Below are positions 19,879 to 34,500 of a stretch of 64,000 bases of DNA, one piece after another. Under the pieces are notes generated by a model. It saw only the letters and a list, made by a program, of their open reading frames with translations, was not told where the DNA came from and searched no databases. Origin of the DNA: Chamaelirium japonicum (taxonomy: Eukaryota; Streptophyta; Magnoliopsida; Liliales; Melanthiaceae); contig CANTAL010000203.1 in assembly GCA_947650365.1 (NCBI GenBank), forward strand, positions 186,001 to 250,000, given 5' to 3'. How positions within the stretch are numbered: position 1 is the stretch's first letter; each line of letters begins with the position of its first letter. Made by a program: the position numbers and the translations under genes.

Positions 19879-20019
19879 TGCTTCTGTGGGGGACTGGAGG
19901 TGTGAGCTGTACTCAGATACAAGGTGTCCATCCCGCTCCATGTGAAGGCGAGCCCCTGACGATGGTTCCAACTCCTGGGCGGGCTATCCAAGATATGTGG
20001 TTTTTGATTACCCCCAACA

Positions 20020-20024
20020 GTATG
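20020..20024. repeat. Target site duplication, right copy (GTATG)
   Basis: Exact repeat of 6646-6650. If the element and one GTATG are removed, the satellite continues in the correct 23-bp register. Confidence 0.96.
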
Positions 20025-21823
20025 AATAAATTAGAATGGATCATATTAATGAATTAGAATGGATCGTACGAATGAATTAGAATGGATACATTCGTGCGAA
20101 TGAATTAGAATGGATCGTGCGAATCAATTAGACTGGATCGTGCGAATGAATAAGAATAGATCATACGAATGAATCAGAATGGATCGTACGAATTAATTAG
20201 AATGGATACATTCGTGCCAATGAATTTGAATGGATTGTATGAATGAATTAGAATGGATCGTACGAATGAATTAGAATGGATCATACGAATTAATTAGAAT
20301 GGATCCTACGAATGAATTAGAATAGATCGTACGAATGAATTAGAATGGATCGTACGAATGAATTAGAATGGATCGTGCGAATGAATTAGAATGGATCATA
20401 CGAATGAATTAGAATGGATACATTTGTGCGAATGAATTAGAATGGATCGTACGAATGAATTAGAATGGATCGTATGAATGAATTAGAATAAATCGTACGA
20501 ATGAATTAGAATGGATCGTGCGAATGAATTAGAATGGATCGTACGAATGAATTAGAATGGATCGTGTGAAAGAATTAGAATGGATTGTACGAATGAATTA
20601 GAATGGATCGTGCGAATGAATTAGAATGGATCGTACGAATGAATTAGAATGGATACATTTGTGCGAATGAATTAGAATGGATCGTACGAATAAATTAGAA
20701 TGGATCGTATGAATGAATTAGAATGGATCGTACGAATGAATTAGAATGGATCGTGCGAATGAATTAGAATGGATCGTATGAATGAATTAGAATGGATCGT
20801 ACGAATGAACTAGAATGGATACATTCGTGCGAATGAATTAGAATGGATCGTACGAATGAATTAGAATGGATCTTACGAATGAATTAGAATGGATCGTACG
20901 AATGAATTAGAATGGATCGTACGAAGGAATTAGAATGGATACATTCGTGCGAATGAATTAGAATGGATCGTACGAATGAATTAGAATGGATCGTACGAAT
21001 AAATTAGAATGGATACATTCGTCCGAAGGAATTAGAATGGATCATACGAATGAGTAAGAATGGATCGTACGAATGAAATAGAATAGATTGTACGAAAGAA
21101 TTAGAATGGATTCGTACGAATGAATTAGAATGGATACATTCGTGCGAATGAATTAGAATGGATCGTACCAATGAGTAAGAATGGATCGTACGAATGAAAT
21201 AGAATGGATTGTGAGAATGAATTAGAATGGATCGTACGAATGAATTAGAATGGATCGTGTGAAAGAATTAGAATGGATTGTATGAATGAATTAGAATAGA
21301 TCGTATGAATGAATTAGAATGGATCGTACGAATGAATTAGAAAGAATCGTACGAATGAATAAGATTGGATCGTACGAATGAAATAGAATGGATTGCACGA
21401 ATGAATTAGAATAGATCGTACGAATGAATTAGAATAGATCGTGTGAAAGAATTAGAATGGATTGTATGAATGAATTAGAATGGATCGTACGAATGAATTA
21501 GAATGGATCGTACGAAGGAATTAGAATGGATCGTACGAATGAATTAGAATAGATTGTACGAATGAATTAGAATGGATCGTACGAAGGAATTAGAATGGAT
21601 CGTACGAACAAATTAGAATGGATATATTCGTGCAAATGAATTAGAATGGATCGTATGAATGTATTAGAATGGATCGTATGAGTGAATTAGAATGGATCGT
21701 ACGAATGAATTAGAATGGATCGTATGAATGAATTAGAATGGATCGTGCGAAAGAATTAGAATGCATTGTATGAATGAATTAGAATGGATCGTATGAATGA
21801 ATTAGAATGGATCGTGCGAATGA

Positions 21824-21853
21824 ATTCGAATGGATCGCATGATCCATTCGAAT
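21824..21853. repeat. 30-bp hairpin palindrome (single inverted unit)
   Basis: Arms ATTCGAATGGATC and GATCCATTCGAAT (13 bp, perfect) flank the centre GCAT. The array is forward on both sides, so this is a micro-inversion within one monomer. Copies occur at 41863-41892 and, with one change, 49603-49632. Reverse-oriented copies with centre ATGC are at 22481-22510 and 37005-37034. Confidence 0.85.
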
Positions 21854-22480
21854 AGAATGGATCGTATGAATGAATTAGAATGGATCGGGCGAATGAATTA
21901 GAATGGATTGTAGGAATGAATTAGAATGGATCGTATGAATGAATTAGAATAGATCGTATGAATGAATTAGAATGGATCGTGCGAATGAATTAGAATGGAT
22001 CGTACGAATGAATTAGAATGGATCGTACGAATGAATTAGAATGGATCATACGAATGAGTAAGAATGGATCGTACGAATGAAATAGAATGGATTGTACGAA
22101 TGAATTAGAATGGATACATTCATGCGAATGAATTAGAATGGATCGGACGATTGAATTAGAATGGATCATACGATTCATTCTAATTCATTCGTACGATCCA
22201 TTCTAATACATTCGTACGATTCATGCTAATTCATTCGCACGATCCATTCTAATTTATTCGTACGATCCATTCTTATTCATTCATACGATCCATTCTAATT
22301 CATTCGCACAATCCATTCTAATTCATTCGTACAATCCATTCTAATTCATTCGTATGATCCATTCTAATTCATTCATACGATCCATTCTAATTCATTCATA
22401 CGATCCATTCTAATTCATTCCTACAATCCATTCTAATTCATTCGCCCGATCGATTCTAATTCATTCATACGATCCATTCT

Positions 22481-22510
22481 ATTCGAATGGATCATGCGAT
22501 CCATTCGAAT
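22481..22510. repeat. 30-bp hairpin palindrome, reverse copy
   Basis: Same arms as at 21824-21853, centre ATGC. It forms the partner of that hairpin within the large palindrome. Confidence 0.85.
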
Positions 22511-25500
22511 TCATTCGCACGATCCATTCTAATTCATTCATACGATCCATTCTAATTCATTCATACAATGCATTCTAATTCTTTCGCACGATCCATTCTA
22601 ATTCATTCATACGATCCATTCTAATTCATTCGTACGATCCATTCTAATTCACTCATACGATCCATTCTAATACATTCATACGATCCATTCTAATTCATTT
22701 GCACGAATATAGATAATACGAATGAATTAGAATGGATCGTACGAATTAATTAGAATGGATCGTACGAATGAATTAGAATGGATACATTCATACGAATGAA
22801 TTAGAATGGATCATAAGAATGAATTAGAATGGATCGTACGGAATGATAATGTATATATTTGAACGAATAAATTAGAATGGATCATACGAATGAATTAGAA
22901 TGGATCGTACGAATGAATTAGAATGGATAGTGCGAATGAATTAGAATGGATCGTACGAATGAATTAGAATGGATCGTACGAATGAATTAGAATGGATCAT
23001 ACGAATGAGTAAGAATGGATCGTACGAATAAATTAGAATGTATCGTACGAATGAATCAGAATGGATCGTACAAATAAATTAGAATGGATACATTCGTCCG
23101 AATGAATTATAATGGATCATACGAATCAGTAAGAATGGATCGTACGAATGAAATAGAATAGATTGTACGAATGAATTAGAATGGATCCTATGAATGAATT
23201 AGAATGGATAGTGTGAAAGAATTAGAATGGATTGTATGAATGAATTAGAATGGATCGTATGAATGAATTAGAATGGATCGTGCGAATGAATTCGAATGGA
23301 TCGTACGAATTCATTCTAATTCATTCATACAATCCATTCTAATTCTTTCACACGATCCATTCTAATTCATTCGTACGTTCCATTCTAATTCATTAGCACG
23401 ATCCATGCTAATTCATTCGTTCGATCAATTCTAATTCATTAGCATGATCCATTCTAATTCATTCGTACGATCCATTCTAATTCATTCGTACGATCCATTC
23501 TAATTCATTCGCACGATCCATTCTAATTCATTCATACGATCTATTCTAATTCTTTCGTAAGAATGTATCCATTCTAATTCATTCGCACGAATGTATCCAT
23601 TCTAATTCATTCGTACGATCCATTCTAATTCATTCGTACGATCCATTCTAATTCATTCGTACGATCCATTCTAATTCATTCATACGATCTATTCTAATTC
23701 ATTCATACAATCCATTATAATTCTTTCACACGATCCATTCTAATTCATTCGTACGATCCATTCTAATTCATTCGCACAATCCATTCTATTTTATTCGTAC
23801 GATCCCTTTTTACTCATTGGTACGATCCATTCTAATTCATTCGCACGAATGTATCTATTCTAATTCATTCGTACGAATCTATTCTAATTCATTCGTACAA
23901 TCCATTCTATTTCATTCGTACGATCCATTCTTACTCATTCGTATGATCCATTCTAATTCATTCGCACGAATGTATCCATTCTAAATCATTCGTACGATCC
24001 ATTCTAATTCATTCGTACGATCCATTCTAAATCATTCGTACAATCCATTCTATTTCATTCGTACGATCAATTCTGATTCATTAGCACGATCCATTGTAAT
24101 TCATTCGTACGATCCATTCAAATTCATTCGCACGATCCATTCTAATTCATTCGTACAATCCATTCTATTTCATTCGTACGATCCATTCTTACTCATTCGT
24201 ATGATCCATTCTAATTCATTCGCACGAATGTATACATTCTAATCCATTCGTACGATCCATTCTAATCCATTCGTACGATCCATTCTAATTCATTCGCATG
24301 AATGTAACCATTCTAATTCATTCATTTGATCCATTCTAATTCATTCGTACGATCCATTCTAATTCATTTGTCCGATCCATTCTAATTCATTCGCACGAAT
24401 GTATCCATTCTAAACCATTCATACGATCCATTCTAATTTATTCGTACGATCCATTCTAATTCATTCGTAAGATCCATTCTAATTCATTCGTACGATCTAT
24501 TCTAATTCATTCGCACGAATGTATCCATTCTAGTTCATTCGTACGATCCATTCTAATTCGTTCGTACGATCCATTCTAATTCATTCGCACGATCCATTCT
24601 AATTCATTCGTACGATCCATTCTAATTCATTCGCACGAATGTATCCATTCTAATTCATTCGTACATACGATCCATTCTAATTCATTCGTACGATCCATTC
24701 TAATTCATATGCACAAAGGTATCCATTCTAATTCATTCGTACGATCCATTCTAATTCAAGATCGTACGAATGAATTAGAATGGATACATTCCTGCGAATG
24801 AATTAGAATTGATCATACGAATGAGTAAGAATGGATCGGACGAATGAATTAGAATGGATTGTACGAATGAATTAGAATGGATCAAATGAGTGAATGAATT
24901 AGAATAGATCGTGCGAATGAATTAGAATGGATCGGACGAATGGATCGTACGAATGAATTAGAATGGATCGTACGAATGAATTAGAATGGATCTTACGAAT
25001 GAATTAGAATAGATCGTACGAATGAATTAGAATGGATTGTACGAATGAATTAGAATGGATACATTCGTGCGAATGAATTAGAATGGATCGGACGAATGAA
25101 TTAGAATGGATCGTACGAATGAATTAGAATGGATCGTACGAATAAATTAGAATGGATACATTCGTCCGAATGAATTAGAATGGATCATACGAATGAGTAA
25201 GAATGGATCGTACGAATGAAATAGAATAGATTGTACGAATGAATTAGAATAGATCCTAAGAATGAATTAGAATGGATCGTGTGAAAGAATTAGAATGGAT
25301 TGTATGAATGAATTAGAATGGATCGTATGAATGAATTAGAATGGATCGTACGAATGAATTAGAATGGATACATTCGTGCGAATGAATTATAATTGATCGT
25401 ACGAATGAATTAGAATGGATCGTGCGAATGAATTAGAATAGATCGTACGAATGAATTAGAATGGATCATACGAATGAACTAGAATGGATACATTCGTGCG

Positions 25501-28500
25501 AATGAATTAGAATGGATTGTACGAATGAATTAGAATGGATCATACGAATGAATTAGAATGGATCGTACGAATGAATTAGAATGGATACATTCGTATGAAT
25601 GAATTAGAATGGATCGTACGAATGAATTAGAATGGATCATACGGAATGAATTAGAATGGATCGTACGAATGAATTAGAATGGATCGTACGAATGAATTAG
25701 AATGGATAGTGCGAATGAATTAGAATCGGTCATACGAATGAATTAGAATGGATCGTACGAATGAATTAGAATGGATCAAACGAATGAGTAAGAATGGATC
25801 GTACGAATGAATTAGAATGGATCGTACGAATGAATTAGAATGGATCGTACGAATAAATTAGAATGGATACATTCGTCCGAATGAATTAGAATGGATCATA
25901 TGAATGAGTAAGAATGGATCGTACGAATGAAATAGAATAGATTGTACGAATGAATTAGAATGGATCCTACGAATGAATTAGAATGGATCGTGTGAAAGAA
26001 TTTGAATGGATTGTATGAATGAATTAGAATGGATTGTATGAATGAATTAGAATGGATCGTACGAATGGATTAGAATGGATCGTACGAATGAATTAGAATG
26101 GATCGTACGAATGAACTAGAATGGATACATTCGTGCGTATGAATTAGAATGGATCGTGTGAAAAAATTAGAATGAATTGTGCAAATGAATTAGAATGGAC
26201 CGTACGAATGAATTAGAATGGATACATTCGTGCGAATGAATTAGAATGGATCGGACGAATGAATTAGAATGGATCGTATGAATGAATTAGAATGGATCGT
26301 ACGAATGAGTTAGAATGGATCGTACGAATGAAATAGAATAGATTGTACGAATGAATTAGAATGGATCCTACGAATGAATTAGAATAGATCATGTGAAAGA
26401 ATTAGAATGGATTGTATGAATGAATTAGAATGAATTCGTACGATCCATTCGAATTCATTCGCACGATCCATTCTAATTCATTCATACGATCCATTCTAAT
26501 TCATTCATACAATCTATTCTAATTCTTTCACACGATCCATTCTAATTCATTCGTAGGATCCATTCTAATTCATTCGTACAATCTATTCTATTTCTTTCGT
26601 ACGATCCATTTTTACTCATTCGTATGATCCATTCTAATTCATTCGGATGAATGTATCCATTCTAATTTATTCGTACGATCCATTCTAATTCATTTGTACG
26701 ATCCATTCTAATTCATTCGTCCGATCCATTCTAATTTATTCGCACGAATGTATCCATTCTAATTCATTCGTACGATCCATTCTAATTCATTCGCACAATC
26801 TATTCTAATTCATTCATACGATCCATTCTAATTCATTCGCACGAATGTATCCATTCTAATTCATTCATACGATCCATTCTACATTCGTACTATCCGTTCT
26901 AATTCACTCATACGATCCATTCTAATTCATTCATACGATCCATTATAATTCATTTGCATGAATATATCCATTCTAATTCATTCATACAATCCATTCTAAT
27001 TCCTTCGTACGATCCATTCTAATTCCTTCGTACGATCCATTCTATTTCATTCGTATGATCCATTCTAATTCCTTCGTACGATCCATTCTAATTCCTTCGT
27101 ATCCATTCTAATTCACTCAAACGATCCATTCTAATTCATTCGTACGATCCATTCTAATTCATTCATACAATCCATTCTAATTCATTCGCACGAATGTATC
27201 CATTCTAGTTCATTCGTACGATCCATTCTAATTCATTCGTACGATCCATTCTAATTCATTCGCACGATCCATTCTAATTCATTCGCATGATCCATTCTAA
27301 TTCATTAGAATGGATACATTTGTGCGAATGAATTAGAATGGATCATACGAATGAATTAGAATGGATCGTGTGAAAGAATTAGAATGGATTGTATGAATGA
27401 ATTAGAATAGATTGTATGAATGAATTAGAATGGATCGTACGAATGAATTAGAATTGATCGTACGAATGAATTAGAATGGATCGTACGAATCAATTAGAAT
27501 AGATCGTACGAATGAATTAGAATGGATCGTACGAATGAATTAGAATGGATCGTGCGAATGAATTAGAATGGATCGTGCGAATGAATTAGAATGGATCGTA
27601 CGAATGAATTAGAATGGATCGTGCTAATGAATTAGAATGGATCGTACCAATGAGTAAGAATGGATCGTACGAATGAATTAGAATGGATCGTGCAAATGAA
27701 TTAGAATGGATACATTCGTGCGAATGAATTAGAATGGATCGTGCGAATGAATTAGAATGGATCGTACGAATGAATTAGAATGGATATATTTGAACGAATA
27801 AATTAGAATGGATCATACGAATGAATTAGAATGGATCGTACGAATGAATTAGAATGGATAGTGCGAATGAATTAGAATCGATCGTACGAATGAATTAGAA
27901 TGGATCGTACGAATGAATTAGAATGGATCATACGAAAGAGTAAGAATGGATCGTACGAATGAATTAGAGTGGATCGTACGAATGAATTAGAATGGATCGT
28001 ACGAATAAATTAGAATGGATACATTCGCCCGAATGAATTAGAATGGATCATACGAATGAGTAAGAATGGATCGTACGAATGAAATAGAATAGATTGTACG
28101 AATGAATTAGAATGGATCCTACGAATGAATTAGAATGGATCGTGTGAAAGAATTAGAATGGATTGTATGAATGAATTAGAATGGATCGTATGAATGAATT
28201 AGAATGGATCGTGCGAATGAATTCGAATGGATCGTACGAATTCATTCTAATTCATTCATACAATCCATTCTAATTCTTTCACACGATCCATTCTATTTCA
28301 TTCGTACGTTCCATTCTAATTCATTAGCACGATCCATGCTAATTCATTCGTTCGATCAATTCTAATACATTAGCACGATCCATTCTAATTCATTCGTACG
28401 ATCCATTCTAATTCATTCGCACGATCCATTCTAATTCATTCATAGGATTCATTCTAATTCATTCATACGATCTATTCTAATTCTTTCGCACAAATGTATC

Positions 28501-31500
28501 CATTCTAATACATTCGCACGAATGTATCCATTCTAATTCATTCGTACGATCCATTCTAATTCATTCGTATGATCCATTATAATTCATTCATACAATCCAT
28601 TCTAATTCTTTCACACGATCCATTCTAATTCATTCGTACGATCCATTCTAATTCATTCGCACAATCCATTCTATTTCATTCGTATGATCCATTCTTACTC
28701 ATTCGTATGATCCATTCTAATTCATTCGCACGAATGTATCCATAATGGATCATACGAATGAGTAAGAATGGATCGTACGAATGAAATAGAATGGATTGTG
28801 CGAATGAATTAGAATGGACCGTACGAATGAATTAGACTTACGAATGAATTAGAATGGATACATTCGTGCGAATAAATTAGAATGGATCATACGAATGAGT
28901 AAGAATGGATCGTCATTCTAATTCATTCTTATGATCCATTCTAATTCATTTGTATCTATTCTATTTCATTCGCACGATCCTTTCTAATTCATTCGCGCAA
29001 TCTATTCTAATTCATTCGTACGATCCATTCTAATTCATTCGTACGATCCATTCTAATTTATTCATACAATCCATTCTAATTTATTCGCAAGAATGTATCC
29101 ATTCTAATTCATTCGTACGATCCATTCTAATTCATTCGCACAATCTATTCTAATTCATTCATACGATCCATTCTAATTCATTCGCACGAATGTATCCATT
29201 CTAATTCATTCATACGATCCATTCTACTTCATTCGTACTATCCGTTCTAATTCACTCATTCGATCCATTCTAATTCATTCATACGATCCATTCTAATTCA
29301 TTCGCTCGAATATATCCATTCTAATTCCTTCGTACGATGCATTCTAATTCATTCGTACGATCCATTCTAATTCATTCATTTGATCCATTCTAATTCATTC
29401 GTACGATCCATTCTAATTCATTAGTCCGATCCATTCTAATTCATTCGCACGAATGTATCCATTCTAATTCATTCGTACGATCCATTCTAATTCATTCGCA
29501 CGATCCATTCTAATTCATTCGTACGATCCATTCTAATTCATTCATACGATCTATTCTAATTCATTCATACAATCCATTCTAATTCTTTCACACGATCCAT
29601 TCTAATTCATTCGTATGATCCATTCTAATTCATTCGCACAATCCATTCTATTTCATTCGTACGATCCATTCTTACTCATTGGTACGATCCATTCTAATTC
29701 ATTAGCACGATCCATTCTAATTCATTCGCACGATCCATTCTAATTCATTCGCACGATCCATTCTAATTCATTCCTACGATCCATTCTAATTCATTCGTAC
29801 GATCTATTCTAATTCATTCGTACGATCCATTCTAATTCATTCGTACGATCAATTCTAATTCATTCGTACGATCCATTCTAATTCATTCATACAATCTATT
29901 CTAATTCATTCATACAATCCATTCTAATTCTTTCACACGATCCATTCTAATTCATTCGTACGATCCATTCTAATTCATTCGCACAATCCATTCTAATTCA
30001 TTCGCACGAATGTATCAATTCTAAATCATTCGTACAATCCATTCTATTTCATTCGTACGATCCATTCTTACTCATTGTACGAATGAATTAGAATGGATCC
30101 TACGAATGGATTAGAATGGATCATGTGAAAGAATTAGAATGGATTGTACGAATGAATTAGAATGGCTCGTACGAATGAATTAGAATGGATCGTACGAATG
30201 AATTAGAATGGATCGTGTGAAAGAATTAGAATGGATTATATGAATGAATTAGAATAGATCGTACGAATGAATTAGAATGGATCGTACGAATGAATTAGAA
30301 TGGATCGTACGAATGAATTAGAATGGATCTTACGAATGAATTAGAATGGATCGTACAAATGAATTAGAATGGATCGTACGAATAAATTAGAATGGATACA
30401 TTCGTCCGAATGAATTAGAATGGATCATACGAATGTGTAAGAATGGATCGAACGAATGAAATAGAATAGATTGTACGAATTAATTAGAATGGATCCTACG
30501 AATGAATTCGAATGGATCGTATGAATGAATTAGAATGGATCATATTAATGAATTAAATGTATCGTACGAATGAATTAGAATGGATACATTCGTGCGAATG
30601 AATTAGAATGGATCGTGCGAATCAATTAGACGGGATCGTGCGAATGAATAAGAATAGATCATACGAATGAATTAGAATGGATCATATGAATGAATTAGAA
30701 TGGATCATACGAATGAATTAGAATGGATCGAACGAATAAATTAGAATGGATACATTCGTCCAAATGAAGTAGAATGGATCATACGAATGAGTAAGAATGG
30801 ATCGTACGAATGAAATAGAATAGATTGTACGAATGAATTAGAATGGATCATACGAATGAATTAGAATAGATCGTGTGAAAGAATTAGAATGGATTGTATG
30901 AATGAATTAGAATGGATCGTGCGAATGAATTAGAATGGATCGTACGAATGAATTAGAATGGATACATTTGTGCGAATGAATTAGAATGGATCGTACGAAT
31001 GAATTAGAATGGATCGTATGAATAAATTAGAATGGATCGTACGAATGAATTAGAATGGATCGTGCGAATAAATTAGAATGGATCGTACGAATGAATTTGA
31101 ATGGATCGTGTGAAAGAATTAGAATGGATCGTACGAATGAATTAGAATGGATCGTGCGAATGAATTAGAATGGATCGTACGAATGAATTAGAATGGATAC
31201 ATTTGTGCGAATGAATTAGAATGGATCGTACGAATGAATTAGAATGGATCGTATGAATGAATTAGAATGGATCGTACGAATGAATTAGAATGGATCGTGC
31301 GAATGAATTAGAATGGATCGTACGAAATCAGAATGGATCGTACGAATGAACTAGAATGGATACATTCGTGCGAATGAATTAGAACGGATCGTACAAATGA
31401 ATTAGAATGGATCGTACGAATGAATTAGAATGGATCTTACGAATGAATTAGAATGGATCGTACGAATGAATTAGAATGTATCTTACGAATGAATTAGAAT

Positions 31501-34500
31501 GGATCGTACGAATGAACTAGAATGGATACATTCGTGCGAATGAATTAGAATGGATCGTACGAATGAATTAGAATGGATCTTAGGAATGAATTAGAATGGA
31601 TCGTACGAATGAATTAGAATGGATCGTACGAATAAATTAGAATGGATACATTCGTGCGAATGAATTAGAATGGATCGGACGAATGAATTAGAATGGATCG
31701 TACGAATGAATTAGAATGGATCAAATGAATGAATTAGAATGGTTACATTCATGCGAATGAATTAGAATGGATCGTACGAATGGATTAGAATGGATACATT
31801 CATGCGAATGAATTAGAATGGATTGTATGAATGGATTAGAATGGATTGTACGAATGAATTAGAATGGATCGTATGAGTTAATTAGAATGGATACGAAGGA
31901 ATTAGAATGGATCGTACGAAGGAATTAGAATGGATCATACGAATGAAATAGAATGGATCGTACGAAGGAATTAGAATGGATCGTACGAAGGAATTAGAAT
32001 GGATCGTACGAAGGAATTAGAATGGATATATTCGTGCAAATGAATTAGAATGGATCGTATGAGTGAATTAGAACGGATAGTACGAATGAAGTAGAATGGA
32101 TCGTATGAATAAATTAGAATGGATACATTCGTGCGAATGAATTAGAATGGATCGTATGAATGAATTAGAATAGATTGTGCGAATGAACTAGAATGGATCG
32201 TACGAATGAATTAGAATGGATACATTCGTGTGAATAAATTAGAATGGATTGTATGAATGAATTAGAATGGATCGTACGAATGAATTAGAATGGATCGTAC
32301 GAATGAATTAGAATAGATTGCGTGAGTAAATTAGAATGGATCGTGCGAATGAAATAGAATGGATACAAATGAATTAGAATGGATCATACGAATGAATTAG
32401 AATGACGATCCATTCTTACTTATTCGTATGATCCTTTCTAATTTATTCGCACGAATGTATTCATTCTAATTCATTCGTACGTCTAATTCATTCGTACGGT
32501 CCATTCTAATTCATTCGCACAATCCATTCTATTTCATTCGTACGATCCATTCTTACTCATTCGTATGATCCATTATGGATACATTCGTGCGAATGAATTA
32601 GAATGGATCATACGAATGAGTAAGAATGGATCGTACGAATGAAATAGAATGGATTGTGCGAATGAATTAGAATGGATCATACGAATGAATTAGAATGGAT
32701 CGTGTGAAAGAATTAGAATGGATTGTATGAATGAATTAGAATGGATCGTACGAATGAATTAGAATGGATCGTACGAATGAATTAGAATGGATATATTCGT
32801 GCAAATGAATTAGAATGGATCGTATGAATGTATTAGAATGGATCGTATGAGTGAATTAGAATGGATCATACGAATTAATTAGAATGGATCATACGAATGA
32901 ATTAGAATGGATCGTACGAATGAATTAGAATGGATACATTCGTGCGAATGAATTAGAATGGATTGTGCGAATGAATAAGAACAGATCGTGCGAATGAATT
33001 AGAATGGATCGTACGAATGAATTAGAATGGATCGTGCGAATGAATTAGAATGGATCGTACGAATGAATTAGAATGGATACATTTGTGCGAATGAATTAGA
33101 ATGGATCGTACGAATGAATTAGAATGGATCGTATGAATAAATTAGAATGGATCGTACGAATGAATTAGAATGGATCGTGCGAATGAATTAGAATGGATCG
33201 TACGAATGAATTAGAATGGATCGTATGAATGAACTAGAATGGATACATTCGTGCGAATGAATTAGAATGGATCGTACGAATAAATTAGAATGGATCGTAT
33301 GAATGAATTAGAATGGATCTTACGAATGAATTAGAATGGATTGTACGAATGAATTAGAATGGATCGTACGAATGAATTAGAATGGATACATTTATGCAAA
33401 TGAATTAGAATGGATCATACGAATAAATTAGAATGGATTGTATGAATGAATTAGAATGGATCGTACGAATGAATTAGAATGGATCGTAAGAAGGAATTAG
33501 AATGGATCGTACGAATGAATTAGAATGGATATATTCGTGCAAATGAATTAGAATGGATCGTATGAATGTATTAGAATGGATCGTATGAGTGAATTAGAAT
33601 GGATCGTGCGAATGAATTAGGATGGATTGTATGAATGAATTAGAATGGATCGTACGAATGAATTAGAATGGATCATACGAATTAATTAGAATGGATCATA
33701 CGAATGAATTAGAATGGATTGTATGAATGAATTAGAATTGAATCGTATGAAAGAATTAAAATGGATCGTACGAATGAATTAGAATGGATCGTGCTAATGA
33801 ATTAGAATTGATCGAACGAATGAATTAGAATGGATCGTGTGAAAGAATTAGAATGGATTGTATGAATGAATTATAATAGATCGTATGAATGAATTAGAAT
33901 GGATCGTACGAATGAATTAGAATGGATCGTACGAATGAATTAGAATGGATCGTACGAATGAATTAGAATGGATACATTCGTGCGAACGAATTAGAATGGA
34001 TACATTCGTGCGAAAGAATTAGAATAGATCGTATGAATGAATTAGAATGGATCCTATGAATGAATTAGAATGGATCGTGCGAATGAATTAGAATGGATCG
34101 TACGAATGAATTAGAATGGATCGTGCTAATGAATTAGAATTGATCGAACGAATGAATTAGAATGGATACATTCATGCGAATGAATTAGAATGGATCGGAC
34201 GAATGAATTAGAATGGATCGTACGAATGAGTAAGAATGGATCGTACGAATGAAATAGAATAGATCGTACGAATGAATTAGAATGGATCGTACGAAGGAAT
34301 TAGAATGGATCGTACGAATGAATTAGAATGGATATATTCGTGCAAATGAATTAGAATGGATCGTATGAATGTATTAGAATGGATCATATGAGTGAATTAG
34401 AATGGATCGTACGAATGAATTAGAATGGATCGTATGAATGAATTAGAAAGGATACATTCGTGTGAATGAATTAGAATGGATCGTATGAATGAATTAGAAT

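Larger units (their letters stand above)
6651..20019 (-). mobile_element. Complete Tat-lineage Ty3/gypsy LTR retrotransposon
   Basis: A 13,369-bp element lying on the minus strand, bounded by two 1,254-bp LTRs with TG...CA ends and flanked by the 5-bp duplication GTATG. In element order it has the 5' LTR, primer binding site, gag-protease, pol, an antisense gene, polypurine tract and 3' LTR. Assignment to the Tat lineage rests on the second (archaeal-type) RNase H domain between the first RNase H and integrase, the absence of an obvious chromodomain after integrase, and the large extra region after pol. The LTRs differ at one position by eye (6846 G versus 18961 A on the plus strand), so the insertion is very young. 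No frameshift is seen in gag or pol. The only in-frame stop between them has a readthrough context. GC content is far higher than in the surrounding satellite. It is probably autonomous. Confidence 0.96.
18766..20019 (-). repeat. 5' LTR of the element (promoter copy)
   Basis: A 1,254-bp copy, minus-strand ends TGTTGGGGG and CCCCCAAACA. It carries the TATA box at 18963-18969, the U3 minisatellite at about 19368-19878, and the start of the genomic RNA. It differs from the other LTR only at 18961. Confidence 0.96.
21623..22711. repeat. Large imperfect palindrome in the satellite
   Basis: The left arm (21623 to about 21965) is matched by the reverse complement of about 22369-22711. Paired landmarks are the 28-bp variant TATATTCGTGCAAATG at 21623 with its complement ending at 22711, the variant monomer GAATGCATTGTATG with CATACAATGCATTC, and the hairpin at 21824-21853 with 22481-22510. 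All pair about the same centre (coordinate sum 44334). Similarity falls toward the middle. Confidence 0.75.
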
